Assembly: GCA_003533825.1 (NCBI GenBank)
Contig: DQCG01000433.1
Coordinates: 1-8,061 of the forward strand
From: Phycisphaerales bacterium
GTDB lineage: Bacteria > Planctomycetota > Phycisphaerae > Sedimentisphaerales > Anaerobacaceae
DNA: 8,061 nt
Reading direction: 5' to 3'
In this document: positions 1 to 6,386 of the stretch, in pieces
Layout of the letters: each line of letters starts with the position of its first letter
How positions within the stretch are numbered: position 1 is the stretch's first letter
Notes under the pieces: model-generated
What the model saw: the letters and a program-made list of their open reading frames with translations, nothing else
Told to the model about the DNA's origin: nothing
The model's database searches: none
Program-made: the position numbers and the translations under genes

Positions 1-1806
1 CCCGGAATGAAGCCATCGCAGGAATGCCGTCAGCGTCAATCCACATCTGCCGCCCTGATCATACGTATCGAAATATCCTTTTTCCTGGCCCTCATAAAGC
101 TGTTTCAAGCCGCCCATTTGTGAAACGGTCTTGTAAAAATGTGTCCCCGGTATTCTCATCGATTCGTTGGGCTGCACCTCGCCGCATGTCCACGTGGGGA
201 CGATTCTGACATTCTTCGATAATTTCCCAATTACCCAGATGAGCACGCCGATACCGATACCGACTATAATCAGGATTGTTGCAAGGCCGGACTGCCATGT
301 GCCGAAGATTGCGCCGTCCGTGCTTATATTGAAAGCGTTCAACGCGGGGTAAATGAACATTTTTAACGGGACGTGATAGAAAATTCCGAAGAGTACGCAC
401 AGCAGGGCAAGCACGACCATCGGGATCGTCTGGAGAGGGGAAACCTCCTTTACTTCTTTCAGGTTATCGGGTAGCCGCGAAAGGAACATGGAATGAATGA
501 GCTTAACGAACGATGCCAGTGTCAGTGCACTTCCGAACATGGCGCAGGTAAGCCAGAGGGGCCATAGTCCGGCTGTTCCATCGGCTCGTGTCGTACCCAT
601 CTCGATAACACCCTGATAAATCATCCATTTGGAAACGAAACCGTTAAGCGGCGGGATGCCCGAAATGCTCAGAGCGGCTATTAGACAGGTCGCGAATGTA
701 ATCGGCATTTTCTTGCCCAGACCGCCGAGTTTGTCCAGTTCGGGAGTATCTGCCGCCTGCTCGACGGCGCCGCCGCACAGAAACAGGCAGCATTTGTAGA
801 TTGCGTTATTGAGCATGTGGAACAGCCCGCCGGCAATACCCACGGGTGTCCCGGTTGCGATGCCAAGGATCATATATCCGACCTGGCTTATCGCGTGATA
901 AGACAGCAGCTTCTTGAGATTGTGCTGAACCATCGCAACCATGACGGCAACAATAATCGTTGCCGCACCGATGATTGCCAGGATGATAGTCAGAATCCCT
1001 GGTTTGATGATAAACATTTCCCAGACGATAATGGCCAGCAGGTAAATCCCCAGAAGTTTGTCAATCGCGGCCGGCAGAAGCGCCATAACTGATGCCGGTG
1101 CGTATTCGCCGCTGGTGGGCATCCATGTGTGCATGGGCAGCGCGCCCGCCTTGGTTATGGCGGCGGCCAGAAGCAGCAAAAAGGCGATAATCGGCAAAGT
1201 CGAAGTCGCCTCCAGGTTGATGTCCGAGATAACAAACGTTCCGGAAATCGCCCAGACAATGAAGACGCCGAGCATAAAAGCGGCGTCGGACGCACCAATC
1301 ATCGCATAACTTTTTGTCGCCGCGAAATTGGTATTTTTTCCGCCCGTCGCAATTAAAAGATACAGCGAGACGGTCACGATCTCCCAGAATATCAGCATGA
1401 ACAACAGGTTGTTGGAAAGCAATATTCCCGCCGAGCCGCCTATTGTCAGCAGGATTGCACCAAAGTATTCGTTCACCCGTGTCATGCTTTGCCCGATCGA
1501 TCTGAGCGAATAGAGAGTGATCAGCAGGCCGAAGCCCATCGCGAACATCAGCATAAATGCGCCAAGCGGCTTTACGCTAAGCATCAACACTAATTCTATG
1601 CCGCCGAACTGCTCGGGCAACTGCAGGATGGACCAGGCGCACTCGGATTTGCCGCCCGTAAATATCGAGATGCCCAGGACAAATGTGATGATCGAGATTG
1701 CCAGAGTAAGCAGACTCGACCAGGCTCTTAATCTGTTCGGCAAAAACAGCAGTATAAAGCCTGCTACCAGCGGCAGGAAGACAGGGACAAGTAGAATTCT
1801 ATCCAA
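1..1806 (-). CDS. NuoL/HyfB-like ion-translocating membrane subunit of group 4 hydrogenase (partial, 3' end off window)
   Basis: This is a proton-conducting, Mrp-antiporter-type membrane subunit. It is expected to couple electron transfer in the hydrogenase core to H+ or Na+ translocation across the cytoplasmic membrane. I translated 602 open codons with no stop. The product is very hydrophobic, with about 14 likely membrane segments. Family landmarks are visible: FWEIVTVSLYL with Glu142 (TM5 glutamate), AITKAGALPMHTWMP with Lys219, LLPAAIDKLLG with Lys250, SYHAISQVGYMILG (about 302-315), His330 and Lys338, and ISGIPPLNGFVSKW with Lys393. The visible C-terminal part is hydrophilic, with TCGEVQPNE (540-548) and QEKGYFDTYD (574-583), and then runs off the edge just before an expected last helix. 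The chosen start is TTG at 1806, one base after the stop of the large-subunit gene. It has a strong GGAGGA site at 1815-1820 with 8-base spacing, and no ATG or GTG is better placed. HyfB-type proteins are about 650-680 residues, so roughly 50-80 are missing. Close alternatives are NuoL, NuoM or MrpA/D paralogues; the hydrogenase context favours a HyfB-like role. Confidence 0.9.
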   Translation of the reverse strand, partial: MDRILLVPVFLPLVAGFILLFLPNRLRAWSSLLTLAISIITFVLGISIFTGGKSECAWSILQLPEQFGGIELVLMLSVKPLGAFMLMFAMGFGLLITLYSLRSIGQSMTRVNEYFGAILLTIGGSAGILLSNNLLFMLIFWEIVTVSLYLLIATGGKNTNFAATKSYAMIGASDAAFMLGVFIVWAISGTFVISDINLEATSTLPIIAFLLLLAAAITKAGALPMHTWMPTSGEYAPASVMALLPAAIDKLLGIYLLAIIVWEMFIIKPGILTIILAIIGAATIIVAVMVAMVQHNLKKLLSYHAISQVGYMILGIATGTPVGIAGGLFHMLNNAIYKCCLFLCGGAVEQAADTPELDKLGGLGKKMPITFATCLIAALSISGIPPLNGFVSKWMIYQGVIEMGTTRADGTAGLWPLWLTCAMFGSALTLASFVKLIHSMFLSRLPDNLKEVKEVSPLQTIPMVVLALLCVLFGIFYHVPLKMFIYPALNAFNISTDGAIFGTWQSGLATILIIVGIGIGVLIWVIGKLSKNVRIVPTWTCGEVQPNESMRIPGTHFYKTVSQMGGLKQLYEGQEKGYFDTYDQGGRCGLTLTAFLRWLHSG

Positions 1807-1807
1807 T

Positions 1808-3025
1808 TTATATATCCTCCATCTTAAATTCCGGTGCTCCGATTTCCTTCTTAATCCGTGCTGTTTTTTCACGACTCATTTGCAGCAGCGTTTCGTAATC
1901 GTGGATGATATTGTTGTGCCCATCAACGACTGCGAGCCTCTCGGTGCAGCTATAGCATGGATCGACCGCCGCGAGTGTAATGGTCACATCGGCGATATGC
2001 TGGCCAATGCACGAAGCTTTGAAAGAGGGCACATTGACATAACTGGGCGCTCTGATCTTGTGGCGAATGGGCCTGTTACCACCATCGCTGCGGACATAAT
2101 GAAATGTTTCGCCCCTCGGAGCCTCGGCACGACCGCACCCCTCACCCGGCGGAATTTCCTTGACCTCTGTAGCAATGGGACCATCAGGAAGCTTTGTAAC
2201 GGCCTCCTTGGCCATCTTAAGAGACTCGAGAACCTCAAGAAGACGAACAACAGTCTTTGCAAAAACATCACCTTCGGGTTGGCTAATTACGTTCCAATCC
2301 AGATCGGCATAAGCAGCATACGGGTCATCCTGCCTTACATCAATTGCAATGCCACTACCACGGACCGTGGGGCCGGTTGCCGCATATGCGATTGCATCCT
2401 CCTTGCTTAGGACACCTACACCCTTGAGCCGGGCATGCAGAATAGGGTCATCAAGCACCGCCTTGGTTAGCATTTCAGTTTTCTTTTCAACTCCGTCGAG
2501 CTCTTTTAATATTTTCGGCTTAAGTTCATTGGGAATGTCCTCACGGCAGCCACCTACTTTAACGTTACCGTAATTGTTCCTGTTGCCGGTTATTTCCTCA
2601 AGCAAATCGAGCACAGGCTCGCGATATTTCCAGGCCCACATGAATACGGTGTCATAGCCAATGAAGTGCCCTGCCAAGCCTACCCAGAGCATATGACTGT
2701 GGACGCGTTCCAGCTCATTGATGATTGTGCGCACGTAAAGGGCCCGCTCAGGCGGCTGGACGCCAACAATATCCTCAACCGCCTGTACATAAGCTAAAGG
2801 ATGTGAGGCTGAGCAGATTCCACAAACGCGGCTGACCAGAAAAGGCACTTGGTCAAACTGTAATGTCTCGCTGATCTTTTCGATCCCGCGATGATTGTAA
2901 GAAATTCTCGCATCGATATCAGTTACAATTTCGCCGTCTACAGTAAGCTGAAAAAATTCCATCTCTTCCTGCAGCGGGTGAAACGGCCCGACTGCAAGAA
3001 TCGGCTTTTGCATTGTTTTTTTCAT
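1808..3025 (-). CDS. [NiFe] hydrogenase large (catalytic) subunit, group 4, NuoD-like
   Basis: This is the catalytic subunit of a membrane-bound [NiFe] hydrogenase, catalysing reversible 2H+ + 2e- to H2 on the cytoplasmic side. Homologues are EchE, CooH, HycE C-terminal domain and NuoD. It has 405 residues. The N-terminal nickel motif RVCGICSASH is at 66-75 (Cys68, Cys71). The C-terminal motif DPCYSCTER is at 355-363 (Cys357, Cys360). All four Ni ligands are therefore present, and this separates it from complex I NuoD, which lacks them. Other family blocks are GPFHPLQEE (13-21), NHRGIEK (44-50), ERVHSHMLW (106-114) and GRAEAPRGE (298-306). A 42-residue tail follows Arg363; in several relatives such a tail is removed by a maturation protease. 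The start ATG at 3025 overlaps the stop of the NuoC-like gene (ATGA). A second ATG at 3013 (Met5) is possible, but GAAGGA at 3034-3039 favours the first. No maturation genes (hyp, protease) are in the window. Confidence 0.95.
   Translation of the reverse strand: MKKTMQKPILAVGPFHPLQEEMEFFQLTVDGEIVTDIDARISYNHRGIEKISETLQFDQVPFLVSRVCGICSASHPLAYVQAVEDIVGVQPPERALYVRTIINELERVHSHMLWVGLAGHFIGYDTVFMWAWKYREPVLDLLEEITGNRNNYGNVKVGGCREDIPNELKPKILKELDGVEKKTEMLTKAVLDDPILHARLKGVGVLSKEDAIAYAATGPTVRGSGIAIDVRQDDPYAAYADLDWNVISQPEGDVFAKTVVRLLEVLESLKMAKEAVTKLPDGPIATEVKEIPPGEGCGRAEAPRGETFHYVRSDGGNRPIRHKIRAPSYVNVPSFKASCIGQHIADVTITLAAVDPCYSCTERLAVVDGHNNIIHDYETLLQMSREKTARIKKEIGAPEFKMEDI
1815..1820 (-). promoter_or_regulatory. 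Strong Shine-Dalgarno site that fixes a TTG start
   Basis: GGAGGA on the minus strand lies inside the last codons of the large-subunit gene, 8 bases upstream of the TTG at 1806. It decides the start of the NuoL/HyfB-like gene, which has no ATG or GTG near this position. Confidence 0.7.
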
Positions 3026-3483
3026 TTCTTAGTTCCTTCGCTCCGCTCAGGACAAGCTTTCCTCAACGGATAAACACCTTCAGGCCAATCATCGGCCAGA
3101 ATCAGTCGTCTTAAGTTAGGATGGTTCTCAAAGTCGATCCCCAACAGGTCATGTATTTCCCTTTCTATCCACTCGGCACCGGGTAAAAACGGTGTGATCG
3201 ATTCGATCGACGGCTTCTCTCGATCGCGGATGAAGGCCTTTATAGTGATAACACAACCTGTTTCGTCATTTGAAAAATGATACAGGATTTCAAAGCAATC
3301 ATCGGAATCAATCCCGGTTGCAATCACGAACCTTAAAGCTAAATCTTCAAACAGAAACTTGTTTACGGCATGAGCGTTCTCGGCTTCACACAAAAGGTAT
3401 ATTCTTCTTTCTGTTGTTTCTTCGATGCCGATGAGTTTGTCCTTTACTTCGGACAACCTGTTTTTTAGTTCTTCCTGCAGCAT
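3022..3483 (-). CDS. NuoC-like hydrogenase subunit (30-kDa subunit family)
   Basis: This is a peripheral subunit homologous to NuoC, EchD and the N-terminal domain of HycE. It packs against the large subunit and helps assemble the core; it carries no cofactor. It has 153 residues. The family signature AEWIEREIHDLLGIDFENHP is at 103-122, followed by LRRLILADDWPEGVYPLRK at 124-142. Normal proteins of this family end near that point. Here an 11-residue tail, ACPERSEGTKK (143-153), is encoded by a repeat-like sequence (see 3029-3056). The start ATG at 3483 has AGGA about 7 bases upstream and lies 13 bases after the end of the small-subunit gene. Its TGA overlaps the ATG of the large subunit, so translation of the two is probably coupled. 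It is a stand-alone gene rather than a C-D fusion as in HycE or HyfG. Confidence 0.92.
   Translation of the reverse strand: MLQEELKNRLSEVKDKLIGIEETTERRIYLLCEAENAHAVNKFLFEDLALRFVIATGIDSDDCFEILYHFSNDETGCVITIKAFIRDREKPSIESITPFLPGAEWIEREIHDLLGIDFENHPNLRRLILADDWPEGVYPLRKACPERSEGTKK
3029..3056 (-). repeat. PERSEG-type palindromic repeat at the C-terminus of the NuoC-like gene
   Basis: Read on the minus strand, the core at 3034-3052 is TCCTGAGCGGAGCGAAGGA. It can fold as TCCT, a tandem G-A mismatch, GC, loop GGA, then the complementary arm. Outer CTT/AAG bases (3029-3056) extend the stem imperfectly. In frame it encodes ACPERSEG. I recall this peptide and its DNA as a dispersed element found across many unrelated bacterial draft genomes; that is memory, not a search. 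Only one copy is in this window, so its repeat status cannot be shown here. It carries the GAAGGA sequence that serves as the large-subunit ribosome binding site. Confidence 0.6.
3034..3039 (-). promoter_or_regulatory. Ribosome binding site of the large subunit, inside the repeat
   Basis: GAAGGA on the minus strand sits 8 bases upstream of the ATG at 3025. It lies within the palindromic repeat, in its 3' arm, so folding of the hairpin could mask it. Confidence 0.55.
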
Positions 3484-3496
3484 GTTTGTATCCTGT

Positions 3497-3928
3497 CTAT
3501 AAAGCCGATAACACCTTAACCACGCCGGATATCATCGCTTCCGGCTTCGGCGGGCAGCCCGGCACATAAGCGATAATCGCATCGGGGTCGACTTCCCTGA
3601 TGATTTCGTCCACAGGGCCGGCAACGTGGTAGCCGCCCTTGAATATGCCGGTCCCGCAGGCACAAGCTCCGATGAGAAAAACGACACAGGGCTTGGCGGT
3701 CTGACGGTAAACTTCCCGAAGGCGAATGACCGCCTGGTGAGTTCCGACTCCTGTAACGAGCAAAGCGTCTGCGTGCCGAGGGGAACCTACCAGCTTGATG
3801 CCAAACCGCTCGACGTCATACTTCGGCGTTAGCATATTCACGACCTCAATGTCGCAATTATTACACGCGCCGACGTTGACGTGAAATACCCATACCGATT
3901 TTTTCAACGACCACATTTTCAAGCTCAT
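3497..3928 (-). CDS. [NiFe] hydrogenase small subunit, NuoB-like, one proximal [4Fe-4S] cluster
   Basis: This is the electron-transfer small subunit homologous to EchC, CooL, HycG and NuoB. It passes electrons from the ferredoxin-type subunits to the Ni-Fe site. It has 143 residues, typical for the short group 4 form with no twin-arginine signal and no extra clusters. Cluster ligands are visible: Cys22 and Cys25 in GACNNCDIEV, Cys89 (with Cys91 nearby) in GACACGTG, and Cys125 in PGCPPKPE. The CxxC spacing is hydrogenase-like; complex I NuoB has adjacent cysteines. The ATG at 3928 has AAGGTG about 5 bases upstream and starts 9 bases after the end of the NuoH-like gene. A second ATG (Met5) is possible. 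Order NuoH-B-C-D matches the core of energy-converting hydrogenase operons. Confidence 0.94.
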   Translation of the reverse strand: MSLKMWSLKKSVWVFHVNVGACNNCDIEVVNMLTPKYDVERFGIKLVGSPRHADALLVTGVGTHQAVIRLREVYRQTAKPCVVFLIGACACGTGIFKGGYHVAGPVDEIIREVDPDAIIAYVPGCPPKPEAMISGVVKVLSAL

Positions 3929-3937
3929 AAATTCACC

Positions 3938-5011
3938 TTACAGCCAGTGGATGTCATAATAATAGCCTATGGATGCAAGTATGATAGCGGCCACCAGAGC
4001 AATGCCGCAGTACACCCAGAAAAACTTCATCGCCTGGTCAATTCGCAAACGCGGATTCGTATTTTTTATGAGAATCAATAAGACCAGTATCAATACGTAC
4101 TTGCCAAGTCCCAGCCAGACACAGAGCCCGATGAAAATCAACAGAGACAGCACATCCATGAATTTGCTGCGGGCTGCTAACAATCTTGTGCCGGCAAAAA
4201 CCATCAGGGCGGCGATAACCACGGGAATGCCGAGCTCCGCCGGCGGCAGTGTCGCATGGAAGCCGCCGAGAAAAACCATTACCAGAAAAAACGGCAGCGC
4301 AACAAGCATCAAGGCATGCATCAGCTTCCATGCCGCCAGCAGCGCCCCGGAGTATTCCATTAAAACGCCGCTTCCAAGCTCGGTCTCGGCCTCCGCGATA
4401 TCGAACGGAACAAATCCGAGCTTTGCCTGAACGCACAGCAGGGCCGCCAAAAATGCCAGCATTCCGGATATGCTGAAAGCCGGTGTCTGCTGGGCGATGG
4501 CCGCTAAACTGAGCTGCTCGCCGGGACCCACTGAGCCGGCTGTCTTAATTACTACCACTACAAAGGCCAGAACGAGCGGCAGCTCATAGCCCATCACGAG
4601 TTTCATTTCTCTGCCAGTGCCTATTGATGCGTGCGGACTGGCGCTGGCGCTGCTGCCGAGAATCAATGCCAGCGAGGGCAGCACCATCAGATAAATGGCG
4701 ACAATAATATCGCCGACAAAGGCCGTTTGAGCAACTGTGATACGCCAGAGCATCAGCGAAAGCAGCAGCGTGCCGGCCAGGCCCACAAGCGGTGCCGTCA
4801 GAAACACCGTTCGCTGAGCGTCCTGCGGGATGAGGATTTCCTTGCCCATCAGCTTCATCACGTCGTAGGCCGGCTGAAAAAGCGGCGGACCTACGCGCCA
4901 CTGGACCAGGGCGCTGACCTTGCGGACGATCCAGGAGGCCACAAGACCGAGTACAAGAATCCCGGGAACAATAATGATCCAGAATAGGATGTTCATCAAT
5001 TGGTTACTCAT
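3938..5011 (-). CDS. NuoH/EchB/HyfC-like membrane anchor subunit of group 4 hydrogenase
   Basis: This is the integral membrane subunit that docks the hydrogenase core to the membrane and helps pass conformational or charge changes to the ion pump. Homologues are NuoH, EchB, HycD and HyfC. It has 357 residues and about 8-9 hydrophobic helices. Signatures are QWRVGPPLFQPAYDVMKL near residue 37, GREMKLVMGYELPL in the middle, and PFDIAEAETELGSG with its acidic cluster that faces the quinone-site equivalent. NTNPRLRIDQAMKFFW marks the C-terminal loop. The start at ATG 5011 overlaps the ferredoxin stop (ATGA) and has AAAGG upstream. The frame stays open to 5191 on the 5' side, but that part overlaps the ferredoxin gene and is hydrophilic, so I exclude it. 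The stop is followed closely by the small-subunit gene. Confidence 0.94.
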   Translation of the reverse strand: MSNQLMNILFWIIIVPGILVLGLVASWIVRKVSALVQWRVGPPLFQPAYDVMKLMGKEILIPQDAQRTVFLTAPLVGLAGTLLLSLMLWRITVAQTAFVGDIIVAIYLMVLPSLALILGSSASASPHASIGTGREMKLVMGYELPLVLAFVVVVIKTAGSVGPGEQLSLAAIAQQTPAFSISGMLAFLAALLCVQAKLGFVPFDIAEAETELGSGVLMEYSGALLAAWKLMHALMLVALPFFLVMVFLGGFHATLPPAELGIPVVIAALMVFAGTRLLAARSKFMDVLSLLIFIGLCVWLGLGKYVLILVLLILIKNTNPRLRIDQAMKFFWVYCGIALVAAIILASIGYYYDIHWL

Positions 5012-5526
5012 TTCTTTGCCTTTTCCCTCAAAAATGGCTCCCACAAGCCCCCGCCTGAGACCCTCACAACAATCCCATCGAAGACCTCGACCAGATCGCC
5101 TTGAGCGGTAAGATCCTGATAGTCGATGCTTCCATCCGTGCAGGTTTCGACGCACAGCGGTTTTTCGCCCGGCTCCAGCCTGCCTTGACACACATCACAG
5201 ACGCTGCTTGGAAAGGGAATCAGGTCGGTGTAGATCGTTCCGAACGGACAGGCGATCGCGCAGGTGCCGCAACCGGTGCATAACATATTCGCTCGTTTCA
5301 GAATGCCGGCATCGTTCCGTTCGCTCGGCACCTTCTCCAGTGCGTCCCGGGGGCATGCGGCTATGCACGGCGCCGATTCGCACCGTCGACATATCAGGGC
5401 GAAACGAATCATCTCCAGCAGCGAGTCGATTCCGTTATTTCCGGGATGATGCTTGTACGAGCACTGCACCTTAGATTCTTCCTGAAGCTTGCATTTTGCC
5501 AAATCGATTATTAACTTCGCACCCAT
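5008..5526 (-). CDS. Polyferredoxin electron-transfer subunit (HycB/CooF/HydN-like)
   Basis: This iron-sulfur protein of 172 residues is expected to carry electrons between the diaphorase-like pair upstream and the hydrogenase core downstream. Two full cluster motifs are visible: CRRCESAPCIAACP (Cys46, 49, 54, 58) and CTGCGTCAIACP (Cys83, 86, 89, 93). A third cysteine set is CDVC at 110-113 with Cys125 and Cys129 in CVETC. The N-terminal site has only Cys12 and Cys22 (KCKLQEESKVQCSY), where relatives normally show four cysteines. I chose ATG at 5526, giving MGAKLIIDLAKC, a standard start for this family. A TTG at 5574 in the same frame would add 16 residues, but these come from a repeat-like tract and no ribosome site precedes it. 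The chosen ATG also has only a weak site. The TGA overlaps the NuoH-like ATG. Confidence 0.88.
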   Translation of the reverse strand: MGAKLIIDLAKCKLQEESKVQCSYKHHPGNNGIDSLLEMIRFALICRRCESAPCIAACPRDALEKVPSERNDAGILKRANMLCTGCGTCAIACPFGTIYTDLIPFPSSVCDVCQGRLEPGEKPLCVETCTDGSIDYQDLTAQGDLVEVFDGIVVRVSGGGLWEPFLREKAKK

Positions 5527-5529
5527 AAT

Positions 5530-5550
5530 TCGTATCTCGTATTTCGCTTC
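5530..5550 (-). repeat. Short degenerate heptamer tandem (TCGTATY) before the ferredoxin start
   Basis: On the plus strand three 7-base units follow each other: TCGTATC, TCGTATT, TCGCTTC. On the coding strand the tract reads in frame as AKYEIR. It resembles dispersed YEIR-encoding repeats that I recall from some uncultured bacterial genomes; this is not verified. It fills the 38-base gap between the diaphorase gene stop and the ferredoxin ATG and makes that start ambiguous. Confidence 0.4.
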
Positions 5551-5564
5551 ACATGCGTTCGATT

Positions 5565-6386
5565 TCAGTCCCAAATATTTGGATACTTCTTTATCTGGTC
5601 ATACGTAAAGACAGGGCCGTCTTTGCAGACGTAATATTTACCGAGCATACAGTGGCCGCACTTGCCGATGCCACAACTCATATTCTTTTCCATTGAAAGG
5701 TATATCTGGCTGTCCTTAAATCCGAACTCCAGCATCTTCATTGTTGCGAATTTCATCATAATCGGCGGGCCGCATATCACCACTACGGCGTTTTTCACAT
5801 CAACATCGTCCTTAGCACAAATAGTAGTAACAACGCCGACGTTGTCTTTCCACTGGCCGTCTGCCTGGTCGACGGTCAGTTTTATATTCACGCCCTCGAT
5901 TTTTTGCCAGGAGTCAAAAAGTGTGTTTTTGTAGATAAAATCAGCGGGTGTCTTGGCCCCATACCGGCAGACTACCGATTTGAAATCCTTGATTCTCTCG
6001 ACGAGGCTTAGAAACAGAGAGCGTATCGGTGCCAAACCCACGCCGCCGCCGATGATATAGACTTCCTTTCCGGCGAAATCATCAACCGGATAACCGTTGC
6101 CGTACGGTCCGCGAATGCCGACCTTCTGTCCTTTTTCGCATTCGTGCAGCAGGGCCGTGATTCGCCCGGCCTTCATAATGCTGATTTCCATTTTGTCCGT
6201 GATAGCGGGTGACGAGGATGGTGTAAACGGTGCTTCCCCCTCGCCCGGCATAGTCAGCTCCACGAACTGGCCGGTTGCGAAACGAAACTCCTCTTCCGGC
6301 ACAACAACAAAACTTTTAATCGTCGGAGATTCGTCGATAATGTCAATTATTTCGCCGTTTATCGGTTGGTAGAGATTCTGGTTCAT
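5565..6386 (-). CDS. FAD/NAD(P)-binding [2Fe-2S] oxidoreductase, sulfhydrogenase gamma / AsrB / PyrK-like
   Basis: This is a flavoprotein of the ferredoxin reductase superfamily, expected to exchange electrons with NAD(P)H in the cytoplasm through FAD and a [2Fe-2S] cluster. It has 273 residues, the usual size. From N to C: an FAD-binding barrel (about 8-100) with ATGQFVELT, PSSSPA and GPYGNGYP (93-100); a nucleotide-binding Rossmann part with IIGGGVGLAPIRS (111-123) and CGPPIMMKF (205-213); then the cluster motif with Cys238, Cys243, Cys246 and Cys254 in SCGIGKCGHC...YVC. That C-terminal motif is typical of PyrK, sulfhydrogenase gamma (HydG of Pyrococcus) and anaerobic sulfite reductase subunit B. 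The ATG at 6386 overlaps the stop of the preceding gene (ATGA), with only a weak ribosome site, so coupled translation is likely. No sulfite reductase catalytic subunit or pyr gene is nearby, so the hydrogenase role is favoured. NADH versus NADPH cannot be told from sequence alone. Confidence 0.9.
   Translation of the reverse strand: MNQNLYQPINGEIIDIIDESPTIKSFVVVPEEEFRFATGQFVELTMPGEGEAPFTPSSSPAITDKMEISIMKAGRITALLHECEKGQKVGIRGPYGNGYPVDDFAGKEVYIIGGGVGLAPIRSLFLSLVERIKDFKSVVCRYGAKTPADFIYKNTLFDSWQKIEGVNIKLTVDQADGQWKDNVGVVTTICAKDDVDVKNAVVVICGPPIMMKFATMKMLEFGFKDSQIYLSMEKNMSCGIGKCGHCMLGKYYVCKDGPVFTYDQIKKYPNIWD

Noticed and set aside
1517..2410. A 297-codon open frame on the plus strand
   Set aside because: It lies antisense to the large subunit and the NuoL-like gene, has no family motifs, and both minus-strand genes there have clear conserved blocks.
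3197..3240. Cluster of GATCGA/CGATCG words
   Set aside because: It lies in the conserved reading frame of the NuoC-like gene, shows no regular period or long palindrome, and is explained by Ile, Ser and Asp/Arg codons.
1808..5011. Respiratory complex I (nuo) rather than hydrogenase
   Set aside because: The large subunit has both CxxC nickel motifs, the small subunit has hydrogenase-type CxxC spacing, and the nuoE/F/G/I/A/J/K genes are absent from the visible order.
5012..5191. A 60-residue N-terminal extension of the NuoH-like protein
   Set aside because: It is hydrophilic, overlaps the ferredoxin gene in another frame, and the ATG at 5011 has a ribosome site and gives the standard family start.
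5252..5261. GCGATCGC octamer (HIP1-like)
   Set aside because: It is a single copy inside the ferredoxin coding region; no repeated pattern in the window supports a HIP1-type element.
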